This document shows positions 33,698 to 44,446 of a stretch of 64,000 nt of DNA, in pieces. The notes under the pieces were generated by a model that ran no database searches, had not been told where the DNA came from, and was given only the letters and a program-made list of their open reading frames with translations. The stretch is taken from assembly GCA_907165135.1 (NCBI GenBank), contig OU015567.1:3911001-3975000 (forward strand), read 5' to 3'. Position 1 is the first letter of the stretch; the number at the start of each line of letters is the position of its first letter. The DNA is from Oikopleura dioica (lineage: Eukaryota > Chordata > Appendicularia > Copelata > Oikopleuridae). The position numbers and the translations under genes were made by a program.

Positions 33698-34805
33698 CTT
33701 AGTATCTTTAGTTCCCAAAAAAGGATGAAATTCAAATCTGTCAGCAACGACTTTTTGAATTTTCGACTAAAATTTTTTTTGATAAATCTTCTTTTTGGCT
33801 GCGACTTATATAGACGTGAGGATAAACCTAGCGGCGGCTTAGCTAGAGCGATTCTAGCGTCAAAAATTCGCGAATCCACAGTGCGAAATCGGCGGTTTGT
33901 AAGGGCAATCCGTTTTGAAAAGGCAGAAATTCAATTCATATGTTGAAAACTCGCACACGTGGAGTGATAAAAAGAAACCGCTAAAACGGAAATTCGGAAA
34001 TTCAATAAATGTTTCTTGACCAACTTTCTTTAAAAAGTTGCATCTCTAGCCGGAATTTTTCCGGAAAATCGGAAATTCGAGAAAATGGCGAGAAGGAAAA
34101 GAAAAAAGGATGAATTTTAAGAAATGTTCAAGACAGATTCGTTCATTTCCGGCCTAAGGAGACAAAAAAAGACGATTTTCTTCGTTTTTTTTTGTAGAAA
34201 GACGCCCTTATTTTTTACGATTTCTGTAAAAAGAGACCTTTCTTAGCCCCCTAAAACGTTAATTATGAAATTTTGAAGGAAACAAGGGCCCAAATATATA
34301 TTGTTATCCTCTTACCACGCAAGGGTGGCGAATTAAAAATTTTAACCGACAATGATCCTTCCGTTTTTGCATAAAAATCATCTTCACAACCTAAAATTGG
34401 ACTCAAAAAGCAGCTTAGGAAGCTAGAAAAGAAGATTTACAACGAATTCAGGCCAAATTTGATCATTTCCGTTCAACAAAAAAAAAACATGGCAAAGGTT
34501 TTCAGAGTCTGTGCTGAAAAATACAGTATTTACTTTGCGATAAGAAAGAAGTCCAATTTGCCCCAACTACCGCCAAGAATTTGACTTTGAGACTCTGTGT
34601 GAGAAATCCCTGTGTTTGAATAATTGCTGGATTATTTGCACTGTGGGGGATTTTGAAGACCGAGTGATAACTATCGCCATCTCCCGCCGAGGCGAAGGCG
34701 ATCTCAACAAGACAATAAACTGTTGAAATGGCGACGATTGGAGGGCAAATTCGTGGAAGTAGTTTCAAACTGATTTGGTGCTATATCCGGGTCTCGGCTC
34801 GAAAA

Positions 34806-34893
34806 CCTGAGTCAGGGTCTGTTTTCCGGCTTATTTTACAAAAAAAGCCGCTACGAGGCTTTTCATGAAAGATTTCTCAGACCCTGACTCAGG
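34806..34893. repeat. Long hairpin, 16-bp perfect arms
   Basis: CCTGAGTCAGGGTCTG at 34806-34821 and its exact inverse CAGACCCTGACTCAGG at 34878-34893 enclose 56 bases. The loop holds a second small stem (AAAAGCC/GGCTTTT). Confidence 0.75.
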
Positions 34894-35849
34894 CTTCTAC
34901 ACAGGTAACTGTGCAAAGATCCGAGAATTTTGCCTTTGAAAATTTATTGGATAAAATTTTCACACGTTAGCAAAACTTATTTCCAAAAGCGTATAAAATC
35001 TGAGCATACTAACGGGCAGCAGGTGCATAATTTGGTAACTTGCGCAATCAATTATCAAATGAACGGGTAAGCCACCATGGTAATTCGCGGTCCAGACCGG
35101 TTACCCTTCTTTTCTTTTAGTAGCAAGAAGGAAGTGTACAATATACATTGCATAAACAAACTAAATCTCAGTTTCAGAGGAAACGAAAAAATGAAAGATT
35201 GAACTTGAAGTTGGATCATCAAATGAGGCCCGAAATGCGAATTTTTGTTTAAAATTATTCGGTAGAACCGCTAAGGACTGGTTAACAAGATCCTTGACAA
35301 TTTGGCGACCCAAATTGAACCTGAAAGAAGTTGTCTGCGATTTTCGAGTCAAAAATGTAAATCGAGAATGTCGTTTTTCCAAAAAGTTAATATGGTGACA
35401 CCCTTATTTTCTTTTGCCAAAGGATAGGTTAGACCCTAAACTAGCTCCAAAAGAAATTTGATTCTGAAATTTCGACTCGAAAAAATACTGCTAGAATTTT
35501 CTGGGAAAGAGTAGTGTGAATTAACTACTGTATTTACATTATTACGACTGTCGCCAAATCTCAATCTGCTTCATTTCCGATCTAATCGAATTATCCGAAA
35601 CGGTAGAATACGCATCTTCAGCTCGCTGCACCTGGCTCAGGTACCCACAGTTATGGTGACCCTAAAATTTTCGCGCGATTTTACGATAGCGAGCGCGATA
35701 AGAAACGACTGGGATCAGATTTTGGGCTTTATCCGAGAAAAGGTCGAATAAGGGGATCCGGTGCTTATTTTTGCAACTGTAGAAGGGAATCGACTGTAAC
35801 TCAGAAAACTCTAGTGTATTGAAATTAGCTGAAGATCATTCTCATCGAA

Positions 35850-36020
35850 ATATTTTCGAAATTTCACCGAAAGTTTTTTCGAAATTTTACCGAAAATTTT
35901 TTCGAAATTTCACTGAAAATTTTTTCGAAATTTTACCGAAAATTTTTTCGAAATTTTACCGAATAGTTTATCGAAATTTCGCCGAAAATTTTTTCGAAAT
36001 TTCACCGAAAATTTTTTCTT
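35850..36020. repeat. Tandem repeat, about 22-bp unit, seven or more copies
   Basis: Units of the form TTTTTTCGAAATTT-C/T-ACCGAAAA repeat with small changes (CACCG, TACCG, CACTG, CGCCG). The phase stays close to 22 bp. Confidence 0.85.
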
Positions 36021-36231
36021 AGATGAAAAAGCCTCAAGCGGCTTTTCGACTATGAATCCTTCTTTTAGTGTTTTCAAAGCTCAAAAATCATCAAATGAAT
36101 TCAAGGGCCACTTTTATTCTTTTTCCTTTTTCAGAGAAAATTCTAGGAACTAAAATGCATCGACAAAAACTGAATCGAGATAAGAGAAGTCCGTGATGAT
36201 CAAAAGCGTTTCAGGTCGGCGCCGCGGGGCA

Positions 36232-36244
36232 AGGTCAAAGGTCG
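36232..36244 (+). promoter_or_regulatory. DR1-like nuclear receptor site, about 1 kb upstream of the ROR gene
   Basis: AGGTCA-A-AGGTCG is a direct repeat of two receptor half-sites with one-base spacing, inside a GC-rich patch. RORs bind single AGGTCA sites with an AT-rich 5' flank, so autoregulation is possible but unproven. Confidence 0.4.
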
Positions 36245-37229
36245 CACACCTTGCGCGGCGCATCAAAACCCCGCTTACTAGCAAGGTTGAAATCAATTTG
36301 TACTTTTTCGGTTTTCTTTTGCTTTTGACACTAGCATAATGATGCCCTAGTTTTATAGTTTTTGATCTTGGCTCTTTTGAGTTTTAAATTCTTTGAAATA
36401 AATATGTTCAAATAAAATTTTATGAATACTTCGAATATACAGTCAAAAAAGGAGGGAGAAGACACCTGATCGCGGAAAGGGATGGATTTCCCCCAGTTGA
36501 CTAGGGATTTTCTCCGAAGCAGACGCCACAAGTGCAAACTTCTGACAAGCCCGCATGATTTCAGGATTTGCACCTCCCGGAGAATTTTCTTTGATTACAG
36601 ACTTCCTTTTTTCAATTGCAAATAACTATCACGAGAACTCTCTTAAATCTTTGTCAAAAGAAGAAAAAGATGATTAGATTTCAAAATGACATTTTTCTTG
36701 CATTCATACTTTCTTTATTCTAATTAATAATTAGTTATTATGCTTCGTTAAAATAAAATTGTGCGATTTTCATTTAAAAAAAGCATTATTTATTCGGTTC
36801 TGAAGAAAAAAATGATAATTTGAGAGTTGAAATGGCTAAAACCAGTTTTTAGGATGATCTTTTTACAAGTAGTTCGATTATCTCAGCATACACTATATTT
36901 TATGATTCATATTTTAGAAATTATGAATCTAAGAATAAATATTCGTAGTCAATAAAAATGTAGACGCTTATCGTATTAACAAATCTTTCCCCCACTTACC
37001 TTAGTGCACCTCCCTTCTTTCCAATCATCCTTCGCAATCTTTTCCCTCCAAGATGGCGCTGTGCCCCGCGCCGTGCCCAGAGGCGCGCTCCGAACTTGAT
37101 AAAACTCAACCCTGAGCTTCTTGTCAGCATAACCTCAATTCACAATCCAACCATCAAAACAGAATAAAAACCTCAAAGTCAAAAACAATTTTTCAAAAAA
37201 ACTCCACAGATACTCGAAAAACAGAAAAA

Positions 37230-39962
37230 ATGCAGTATCAACAAGCACAGAGATATCCTCAGCCACACTCAGCTCAAGGCTACGGCCCAGAGATGAGCTT
37301 CAGAGAGAACTTTCGATCTATGCCAGCTAAAGGTAAGCTTCAGTCACTTTTCAATCCTCTTCTTGAATAAGATTTTTCAAGGAAAACTTTTTAAAAAAGC
37401 TGCTAGCGGCTTTTGAGTCAAAATTTTCTTCTAAAATTGAAGCTTATCAAAAAAGATTTTTTTGATTTCATTTTTTATCGTTCAAAATTTCGATCCATCT
37501 AACCCGATTTTTCAGCTCACATCGAGATCATCCCTTGCAAAGTCTGCGGCGACCGCTCCTCCGGAATCCACTACGGCATCATCACCTGCGAAGGCTGCAA
37601 AGGCTTCTTCCGCCGATCGCAGCAGAACAACGCCCGATACAACTGCCCTCGCACCGGAAATTGCGTCGTCGACAGAACCAACCGCAACCGCTGCCAAGCC
37701 TGCCGACTGAAGAAGTGCCTCGCCCTTGGCATGTCCCGAGACGCTGTCAAGTTCGGCCGAATGAGCAAGAAGCAACGAGATCAGCTGTACATGGAAGTTG
37801 TCAAGCACCAAAACGCCGAGGCTCAGCAGACTCCAATGCCAGACTACTCCAATGTTCCACAGCTCCAGATGCCTTACTCAGCTTCTCAAGGTAAAATAAA
37901 AAAAAATCAGCTTAAAAGAATTAAATCAGGAAAAAACCTAACCTTCTTATTCAGGCTCTTACCCAGCTCACCAGGCACACGCTCACGCTCAAATGGCTCA
38001 AGCTCACCAAATGGCTCAACTTCAAGCTTACCAGCAAGCCCAGCAACTCGCCGCCGCCCAGGGCCGATACTACCCAACTCCCACTCCTTCCTACCCGTCC
38101 CAGGCCGAGCTCGACGAACTCGTCAAGGACATCACCGCCGCTTTCGCCTCCTCCACCGAATTCGATCGACGTGAGATTTATGCTCTTTGCCAGGGATCTG
38201 TTTACACTGACAGCGAAATTGAGCACTACCAGGAACTCGCAGAGGTAAGACTCAAAGTCGATTTTAAGTAAAAAAAGGAAAAGCCGCTTGCGGCTTTTTC
38301 AATCTAAAGTTTATCCTCAAAAGCTTCCCTTTAAAATTTTCTAACCCTTCTTTTTCCAGGACGAGATGTGGGGCCTTTGGGCAAATACCCAAGTCGACAC
38401 CCTCTTCCGCTGCTTGGAATTCGCCCGCGGCATCGGCGCCTTCAACTCGCTCGAGGAAGCCGACAAACTCAACCTCCTCCGATCCGGCGCGCTGGAGATG
38501 ATCCTCGTCCGGATGAGCCGCGAGATCAACCTCGGAAACATGACTGCGATTTGGAACAAGAAGTTCGCCCCTGCCGCCATGTTCAACGCACTTGGTAAGC
38601 AAAGAAAAGAGTACTATCGACCCAGTTACAAATTCCCATCGAGCTTCAAGGGCGATTCCGATCTCGGTGGGCGTTCGCGACTCTATTATACAATATTGAC
38701 TCAGGCTCCAGCCGAGATTTTCCACCGCACCGCGAGATTTTTATCATCGCCAAGGGAGGGCCGATTAGGGCGATTCCCAGAAAATTTCAAATTTATCAAA
38801 AGTCACCCGCTTCTTTCAAACACAAAATTGGTCCTTTTCCCAATCCTCAGAAAACCTCAAGAAAAAAACTTGACTTTCATTCTTGATTTCTAACCCTCCA
38901 TTTTAGGCTGCGAAAAACTCATCGCTTCAATGTACGACGCTGCCGCAAATCTCGCCCGCCTCGCACTTTCTGATGACGAGTTGGCTCTCTTCTCCGCTGC
39001 GGTCCTCCTCTCATCCAGTAAGTCCCCACAAAGCCAACCAAGAGCTCTATTAACGCACCATCTAGATCGACGCGGACTCGTCGAAACCCACAAAATCGCC
39101 GAAAAGCAAACCCTGATCATCGCAGCTCTTCGATCGAAGCTCATGCAGCGCGGACAGAATCCCTTCCCCGTTGTTCAAAAGGTAAAACAAACTCGAAATC
39201 AAGGAAGACACTTTCGTCAAAAGAAAAACTCTCAAAATATTTTATCAACTTCTTCATTTCAGATCTCCGAGATTCTCCCCGAAATGGCTCGAATCAACCA
39301 ACTTCATGCCCAGCAACTCTCTTCCCTCAAACTCGAGCACCCAACTCTAGAACTTCCTTCAATCTACACCGAGTTGTTTCTCCTCGAGCACGCCTCCGCC
39401 ACCACCATCGCCGAGCTCACCAAGGTCACTCCCTCCGCCACCCCAGAAGCCCCAGAAGACTTCACTCCTCACACCATCTTCGCGGACTTGGGCGACCTCT
39501 CTGCTCAGCCCGGCAGCCACGTGACCTTCGAGAACCTCGCCCATCTGGCATCGGCATATGTCGGCGGACAGTTCGAGTTGGCCGAGATAACTGTAAGTTG
39601 AATTGAAAATATCGGTGGATAGATTTTTAACACTTGCTTTTTTAGTCCACTGGGTCAGGCAATAACGACTCGGACTACTCCAGCTGCAACTTGGCGAACT
39701 CGACTGGAATCGCTTCTTCTGACTCTGATTCCGGAACTCAAAGGTAGAAATGGCACATTTTATTCAGTATCTCATCCTTTCTTTCTAGCCCCGAGCGAAA
39801 GTACTCCACCGAGGACGAGCTCAACATCAAAACCGACTTCGACACCGACAGCACCAAGCTCTTCCACAGCTTAGAGACACTTTGCCAGTCGATCAACCCG
39901 GTAAGACCTCAACTTTTATTTACAAAATTCTAACTCTATCTTCTCAGTACACTCAGCAATAA
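37230..39962 (+). CDS. ROR: ROR-type nuclear receptor (NR1F), about 594 aa
   Basis: Ten GT-AG exons: 37230-37332, 37516-37890, 37955-38244, 38360-38594, 38907-39017, 39066-39181, 39263-39592, 39646-39743, 39789-39900, 39948-39962. A ligand-regulated transcription factor. The DNA-binding domain begins [20 protein letters not shown] and carries the P-box [13 protein letters not shown] and the NR1F-type extension [17 protein letters not shown]. The hinge is Gln/Ala-rich. The ligand domain keeps [13 protein letters not shown] and the AF-2-like [11 protein letters not shown]. About 115 residues follow AF-2, unlike vertebrate RORs, which end soon after it. Exon 8-9 residues are Ser/Asp-rich and look disordered. 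The final exon encodes only YTQQ. GC content and codon use are higher than in neighbours. AATAAA lies near 40108. Confidence 0.93.
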
Positions 39963-40314
39963 TGCTGCAATCCAACACGCGCTTCCAGTTAATTCAAATC
40001 CGCTCTTCAACTTTATTTTCTTCAACAGGATTGTTCCTGAAAAAAACTCTCTTTCGTTGTAAATTTTATCCTATTTTTGTACATACAATCACTGCCTGTA
40101 AATATCACAATAAAATTATAAAACAAAATCTCAGTCATGTGTTTTTTTCGACTTGTTTAGCCTCAGGACTGTTGCGCCTCGATTTAATGTGTCGATCTAA
40201 TTCTTGCATACTAAGCATAAAATTCAGTCTTTAATCAAATTAAGTGATTGATTTTCTTCGTGCGGCCTCAGTGAATTTGCCAAGTCCCACCTCAATATTC
40301 GAAGATCAAGAAAA
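39963..40314. other. 3' UTR of the ROR gene and spacer
   Basis: It holds a polyadenylation signal near 40108 and then AT-rich sequence. A short plus-strand open frame here follows the stop codon and has no splice support. Confidence 0.5.
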
Positions 40315-40714
40315 ATGAGAGACAACTTGATACTCCTGCCATGTTACGCCATTTTTCACCCTGTGCAAGCTAAAGGTGGACCAAGGTGGACCAGGGTGGA
40401 CGTGGAGGAAAGGGTGGAAAAATGGGGGTTAAGTGGGGCCTTTGGAGAATGGGTAATTACGAGTTGTAAATTATTCGTGAGTATTTAAGGAACCTGTTTA
40501 AAATGCCCTCAGGGTACGAAATCACCCCTCACTATCAATAGTCAAAATGATCCCCAGCTTCTGGGCTTTCTAAATCTGTATTATATGCCCACCCTACTAA
40601 GCTAGAAAAAAAGCTCAATTATTAGTGATTTCCCCTACAGATGACGAAGAAGACGACAAAAAAGACGATCAATCGGATGAAAAAATCTATGGTACTTTTG
40701 CAGAGCCTCAATAA
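40315..40714 (+). pseudogene. 'ESGENI' family member 2, degenerate or highly diverged
   Basis: Exon 40315-40452 has the family layout: signal peptide (LILLPCYAIFHPVQA), a KGG start, and a tryptophan directly before the GTAATT donor. The glycine run, however, is read in a shifted frame (GPRWTRVDVEERVEK). No membrane/Cys exon is found in the 190 bases that follow. A last acidic exon (DEEDDKKDDQSDEK) ends in CAATAAAAATAA, with stop and poly(A) signal overlapping as in member 1. It heads the tandem array. I call it probably decayed. Confidence 0.5.
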
Positions 40715-40820
40715 AAATAAATTCTTTCCGATCGAAGACTTCATTTTCTTTTGCTTATCAAAGATTTGCTTATTCTATATTCGCTGTTATTTTGGCCTAG
40801 AAGACATGGAAGAAGAAAAA

Positions 40821-41147
40821 ATGAGAGGTTCTCTAAAAATCACTGTATCTTTACTTCTCTACGTTGACTTTGTTCAAGCGAAAAGAGGACGAGGAGGAGG
40901 AAGAGGTGGAAATGGGACTTTTATATTTGTTGGAGATTTTGAAGGATGGGTAATTCACAGTTGAACTTAATTGCTGACACTTTTCTTCGTATAGGAAAGT
41001 GTTTTCTTTGTTTTGGCTACCTTGATTGTTGCTTGTTTGTTCAAATGTTGCTGGGATTGCTACGTCTCTGGTCTCGCAGACAACAAGGAAGAAGACGGAA
41101 AAGAACCCGAAGAATCGGCAGAAAATATTTTGCTGGAAGATCAATAA
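40821..41147 (+). CDS. 'ESGENI' family member 3
   Basis: Exons 40821-40949 and 40995-41147, phase 0. Signal peptide ending VDFVQA, short KRGRGGGRGGNG ectodomain, GDFEGW before the intron, helix VFFVLATLIVACLF, cysteines KCCWDC, acidic tail ending ESAENILLEDQ. The stop overlaps AATAAA (GATCAATAAAGAC). The 45-nt intron is nearly identical to that of member 4, so the duplication is recent. Confidence 0.82.
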
Positions 41148-41307
41148 AGACTTTCAAATTGACCGCCAAAATGACGTTCTTGGAAAAAATTCCTTCTTCG
41201 AATAAAATTAATTACTATTACAATATTGCCAATTCTGCATAAAAATTCTTCGCCAAGCCTCGCTAAACCTGCAAAGCCGCGCGTCTTTGTACAAAAATCA
41301 ACGAAAA

Positions 41308-41652
41308 ATGAGATATTCTTTCAAGATCATTTCATTTTTCCTCTTCTTCAGTTTCGTTCAAGCAAAAGGAGGCCGAGGAGGAGGAAGAGGTGGAAAAGGT
41401 GCTATTCAACTTGCAGGAGCTCTCGAAGGATGGGTAATTCACAGTTGAAGTTTATTGCTGACGCTTTTTTATAAATAGGAAGATGTTTTCTTTGTCGTGG
41501 GTATTCTGAGTCTTGCTTGCTGTCTGCAATGCTGTTGGTATGGCTGCCTGAGTCTTGCAGAGGGAGTTTTGAAAAGTCTCGCAGAAAATAAAGAAGAAGG
41601 CGGACAAGGAGACGAAGAATCGGGGGAAAATATTTTGCTGGAAGATCAATAA
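41308..41652 (+). CDS. 'ESGENI' family member 4
   Basis: Exons 41308-41433 and 41479-41652, phase 0. Signal peptide ending SFVQA, then KGGRGGGRGGKG, ALEGW at the exon end, helix VFFVVGILSLACCL, cysteines QCCWYGC, acidic tail ending ESGENILLEDQ. The stop lies in GATCAATAAAGAC as in member 3. The type I topology would put the cysteine cluster at the cytoplasmic face, where it could be palmitoylated (inference). Confidence 0.82.
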
Positions 41653-41780
41653 AGACTTTTAAATTTGCCGCCAAAATTTAATTCTTGCACTCTCTGCAGA
41701 AAATTTCTTCTCTAAGACCCACAGGCTATGAATGAATAAAGAGGAATCGTGACCAAGAAAACTTGAAAAATCGATTTAGA

Positions 41781-42096
41781 ATGAGAAATTCCAGCAAAAT
41801 ACTATTGCGACTATTTCTGCTTTTTCATTCAATTCATGCTACAGACTACAGAAGAGTGGATGCAAGAAAAGAAAGCTTATTCGGCCTCGGCGAAAATATG
41901 GCGTGGGTAAAGGAAAAGAAAGTTTGGTCATTTCTCTAAATTCTTTTATAAGGATGGTTTGATTATGGTTGCAATCATTTTGACAAGTGCGTGCTGCTGT
42001 CAGTGCTGCTGCTATGTTTGTGGTTTTCTAGTGGCTATTTTTGGCGACGAGGAAGAAAACGAAAACTCAGGAGAAAATATTCCGTTTACTGCTTGA
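41781..42096 (+). CDS. 'ESGENI' family member 5, diverged ectodomain
   Basis: Exons 41781-41906 and 41953-42096, phase 0. Signal peptide (RLFLLFHSIHA); the ectodomain lacks the glycine run (TDYRRVDARKESLFG) but ends with W at the same intron site. Helix LIMVAIILTSA, cysteines CCCQCCCYVC, tail ending NSGENIPFTA. The tail motif and the intron keep it in the family while the ectodomain has changed, suggesting fast evolution outside the membrane. Confidence 0.75.
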
Positions 42097-42275
42097 TAAA
42101 AAAATTAAACCAAATAAAAGTCTATTAATAAAATGATGAGTGAACCATCGATGATGATAATTTACATTTTTGGAAAGTCGGGTGTGCCCTTTATCGACTT
42201 AGAGGCGTCAACCTGGAAAAAGAGATATAAAATCAGAAATCTCAAGCTCTAAACTTCATCATCTGAAAATCAACG

Positions 42276-42977
42276 ATGGCCGAAGCAAATCCAGAGCTAG
42301 TTTGTGCTTATAAAAATATCCTCAAAAATATCGGAGAGGATCCAGAAAGAGAAGGGCTCTTGAAAACCCCGGCGAGAGCGGCAAAAGCGATGGACTTTTT
42401 CACAAAGGGGTACAAAGAAGACATAAACGACATTCTCAACGGGGCGATTTTCACCGAGAAAAACGATGAAATGGTGATTGTCCGGGACATCCGACTCTAC
42501 AGCCTTTGCGAGCATCATCTCGTCCCATTTTTCGGAAAAGCGCATGTTGGATACATTCCAAATGGGAAGATTATTGGTCTCAGGTGAGTTACTTTTTATG
42601 ACTTGTTATTCTGATTGATTTTTTCGTGTTCAGCAAAATCGCCAGAATCGTCGACCATTTTGCCCGAAGACTTCAAGTTCAAGAGCGATTGACTCGTCAA
42701 ATTGCTGAAACTCTTGAAAAAGCACTGAATACTAGTGGAGTCGCAGTCATGATCGAATGCGAGTAAGCCAAGAAAATATCTATATCAGACCCCTGCTCGA
42801 TTGTATAATTATCTATTGAGAATTTATTTAAATCAATCATTTCAAAGGCATATGTGTATGACAATGCGCGGCGTGGAAAAAGAAGGCTCAAGTACAGTGA
42901 CGTCCTGTATGCTCGGCTGCATCAGAGAGGACCAAAAATCTCGGCAAGAGTTTCTTTCACTTGTCAAACACAGATAA
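42276..42977 (+). CDS. GCH1: GTP cyclohydrolase I, 188 aa
   Basis: Exons 42276-42583, 42634-42762 and 42848-42977, GT-AG, phases agree. The enzyme converts GTP to dihydroneopterin triphosphate, the first step of tetrahydrobiopterin synthesis. Seen here: [18 protein letters not shown]; the zinc and active-site block [21 protein letters not shown] (Cys-Glu-His-His); [23 protein letters not shown]; and [11 protein letters not shown] with the second zinc cysteine, then [11 protein letters not shown]. The N-terminal regulatory extension of mammalian enzymes is missing, so the protein is only the catalytic core. Feedback control through GFRP contacts cannot be judged. Confidence 0.95.
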
Positions 42978-43329
42978 CCACTTTTGTTTCCCAATTTTTT
43001 CTTTCTTTTGCTGGAAAAAAAAGTCTATTAATCGACCAAAACCAACTTTTTTCTTGATGAATGAGCATAAATTTACCAAATATGATTTCAAAAAGCAGCA
43101 TTTTCTTTCTCTTCTGGACTTTTCTTCTCCCATTCGAGCACTTGAGATGTATCACGTGACGGTGAGAAGGCGCGGCTGTTCTGAGATCCTGGCGGAAGCG
43201 ATGACCGGAAAGCACTTTTCACATATTTACAACTTGGCACAAAAACACAAAAAGTACTTCCAGACAGCAAATAAATCAAAAAATCAAAAACAACTCTTTC
43301 AGAATAGATAAAAATTCATTGACCAACAA
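42978..43329. other. Spacer after GCH1
   Basis: Open frames exist on both strands (plus about 43040-43310, minus 43215-42964), but neither has a signal, domain or splice context. One segment at 43145-43225 is GC-richer than its flanks. I do not call a gene. Confidence 0.4.
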
Positions 43330-44338
43330 ATGATTATTTTTCTAAGCATTTTGATAAGTTTAACCAAAGCAGAGACACAAGAAAGAAGCCAGAAGGATGA
43401 GTGTCTTGATGGATTTAAAAAAGGGCCTTTTGGAAATTGCGAGAAAATGACCAAATGCGAGAAAAATGGTCAAGGTAAAAAGTACACTCCGAAATACTTC
43501 CTACTTTGATTTTCTAGTCTGCCAATGGAAATGCGAAGAAACGGAAATCGGAGCTCGATGCATTTGTCCACCCGGATATTGGCAGTTTCAAGACACTTGC
43601 CATGACGAAAATGAATGTTTTGGCCGCTCTCCTTGTGGCGAAAAAAGTTCCAACTGCTTGAATCTTCATGGCCGAAGCGAATGCCTACCTGAACTAGAGT
43701 GCCCTGATGATTTCAGGCTTATTTCTTACTCTCGAAATTCATGTGAGAAACCTCTCTTTTTGCCTCCAACTGTTTTTTTCCTTTTAAGATCCTGCAGGAT
43801 GCGAGCAGATACAAGGAACGGGCAAAAATTGCACTGACGAATTTTTCTGTCAATTTTGGTATGTTTCTTTCTTATTTTAAATTCTCCATTTTCAGGCGAA
43901 TTCGACAACAATCAGGGGAACTTCTCAACTATCCTTCTCCGCGAGACCAACTGGTTGCTCGAGTTGAATCCTCTGAAACATTTGGTCGGGGATCAAGATA
44001 CAGGTAGAGTTTTTCTCGTTGATTTTTTCCGAGCATTTGTAGCTACGAAATTTTGGAAGTTGTTGATCGAGATGGAAACCAAGCATATGATTCCGCAGCG
44101 ATTTTCATCAAACAAAGAAGTGAGAGAGTCGGTCGGGCGGAGATTCACTTTCTTGGTAAACCAGCTTTCGAGGTATGAACTGAGCGGAATTCTGGGGGCA
44201 ATTTATATTCAGGGCCCGGGAGTTTCAAGGCGAATAAAGCTGAAATACACCGGCAGCAAACTCTACCGAGGGATCAGCAAAACAATGCGAGTGGAGCTCA
44301 TTGAGATACTCGTTTATGTCTCCGAATTCGATTTTTGA
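43330..44338 (+). CDS. Fibulin-like secreted EGF protein, about 267 aa
   Basis: Exons 43330-43474, 43518-43742, 43789-43858, 43896-44003, 44043-44172 and 44213-44338, all GT-AG, phases agree. Signal peptide (MIIFLSILISLTKA), then cysteine-rich EGF-type modules; CHDENECFGRSPCG is a calcium-binding EGF start. The C-terminal 120 residues (YEILEVVDRDGNQAYDSAA, FEGPGVSRRIKLKYTG, ILVYVSEFDF) resemble the fibulin C-terminal domain, which ends in a similar V(S/G)xxxF strand. Fibulins link elastic or basement-membrane fibres. Only about two EGF modules are present, fewer than in vertebrate fibulins. An AATAAA follows near 44365. Confidence 0.7.
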
Positions 44339-44446
44339 ACTCTTTTCCACTTTCTTTTTCTTTCAATAAAGTTCAACATTCGACCGGGCATAAAATTTCT
44401 GTATAATTGAATCAATGAGAGATGAAATTATGGTTTTCATAGGAAT

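Larger units (their letters stand above)
33698..37229. other. Non-coding region, 3.5 kb, upstream of the ROR gene
   Basis: No coding exon is seen. It contains a 16-bp-arm hairpin at 34806-34893, a tandem repeat of about 22 bp at 35850-36020, a GCC-rich palindrome at about 36025, a DR1-type nuclear receptor half-site pair at 36232-36244, and a GC-rich patch near 37055-37110 just before the gene. As the largest gap next to a transcription factor gene it is the likely cis-regulatory domain. Confidence 0.55.

Noticed and set aside
37512-37894. Several long frames on both strands over the receptor DNA-binding exon
   Set aside because: They are shadows of the GC-rich ROR exon 37516-37890, which has the zinc-finger motifs.
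43856-44338. 160-codon continuous plus-strand frame
   Set aside because: It crosses three introns in the wrong frame; the spliced fibulin-like reading has consistent phases and a recognisable C-terminal domain.
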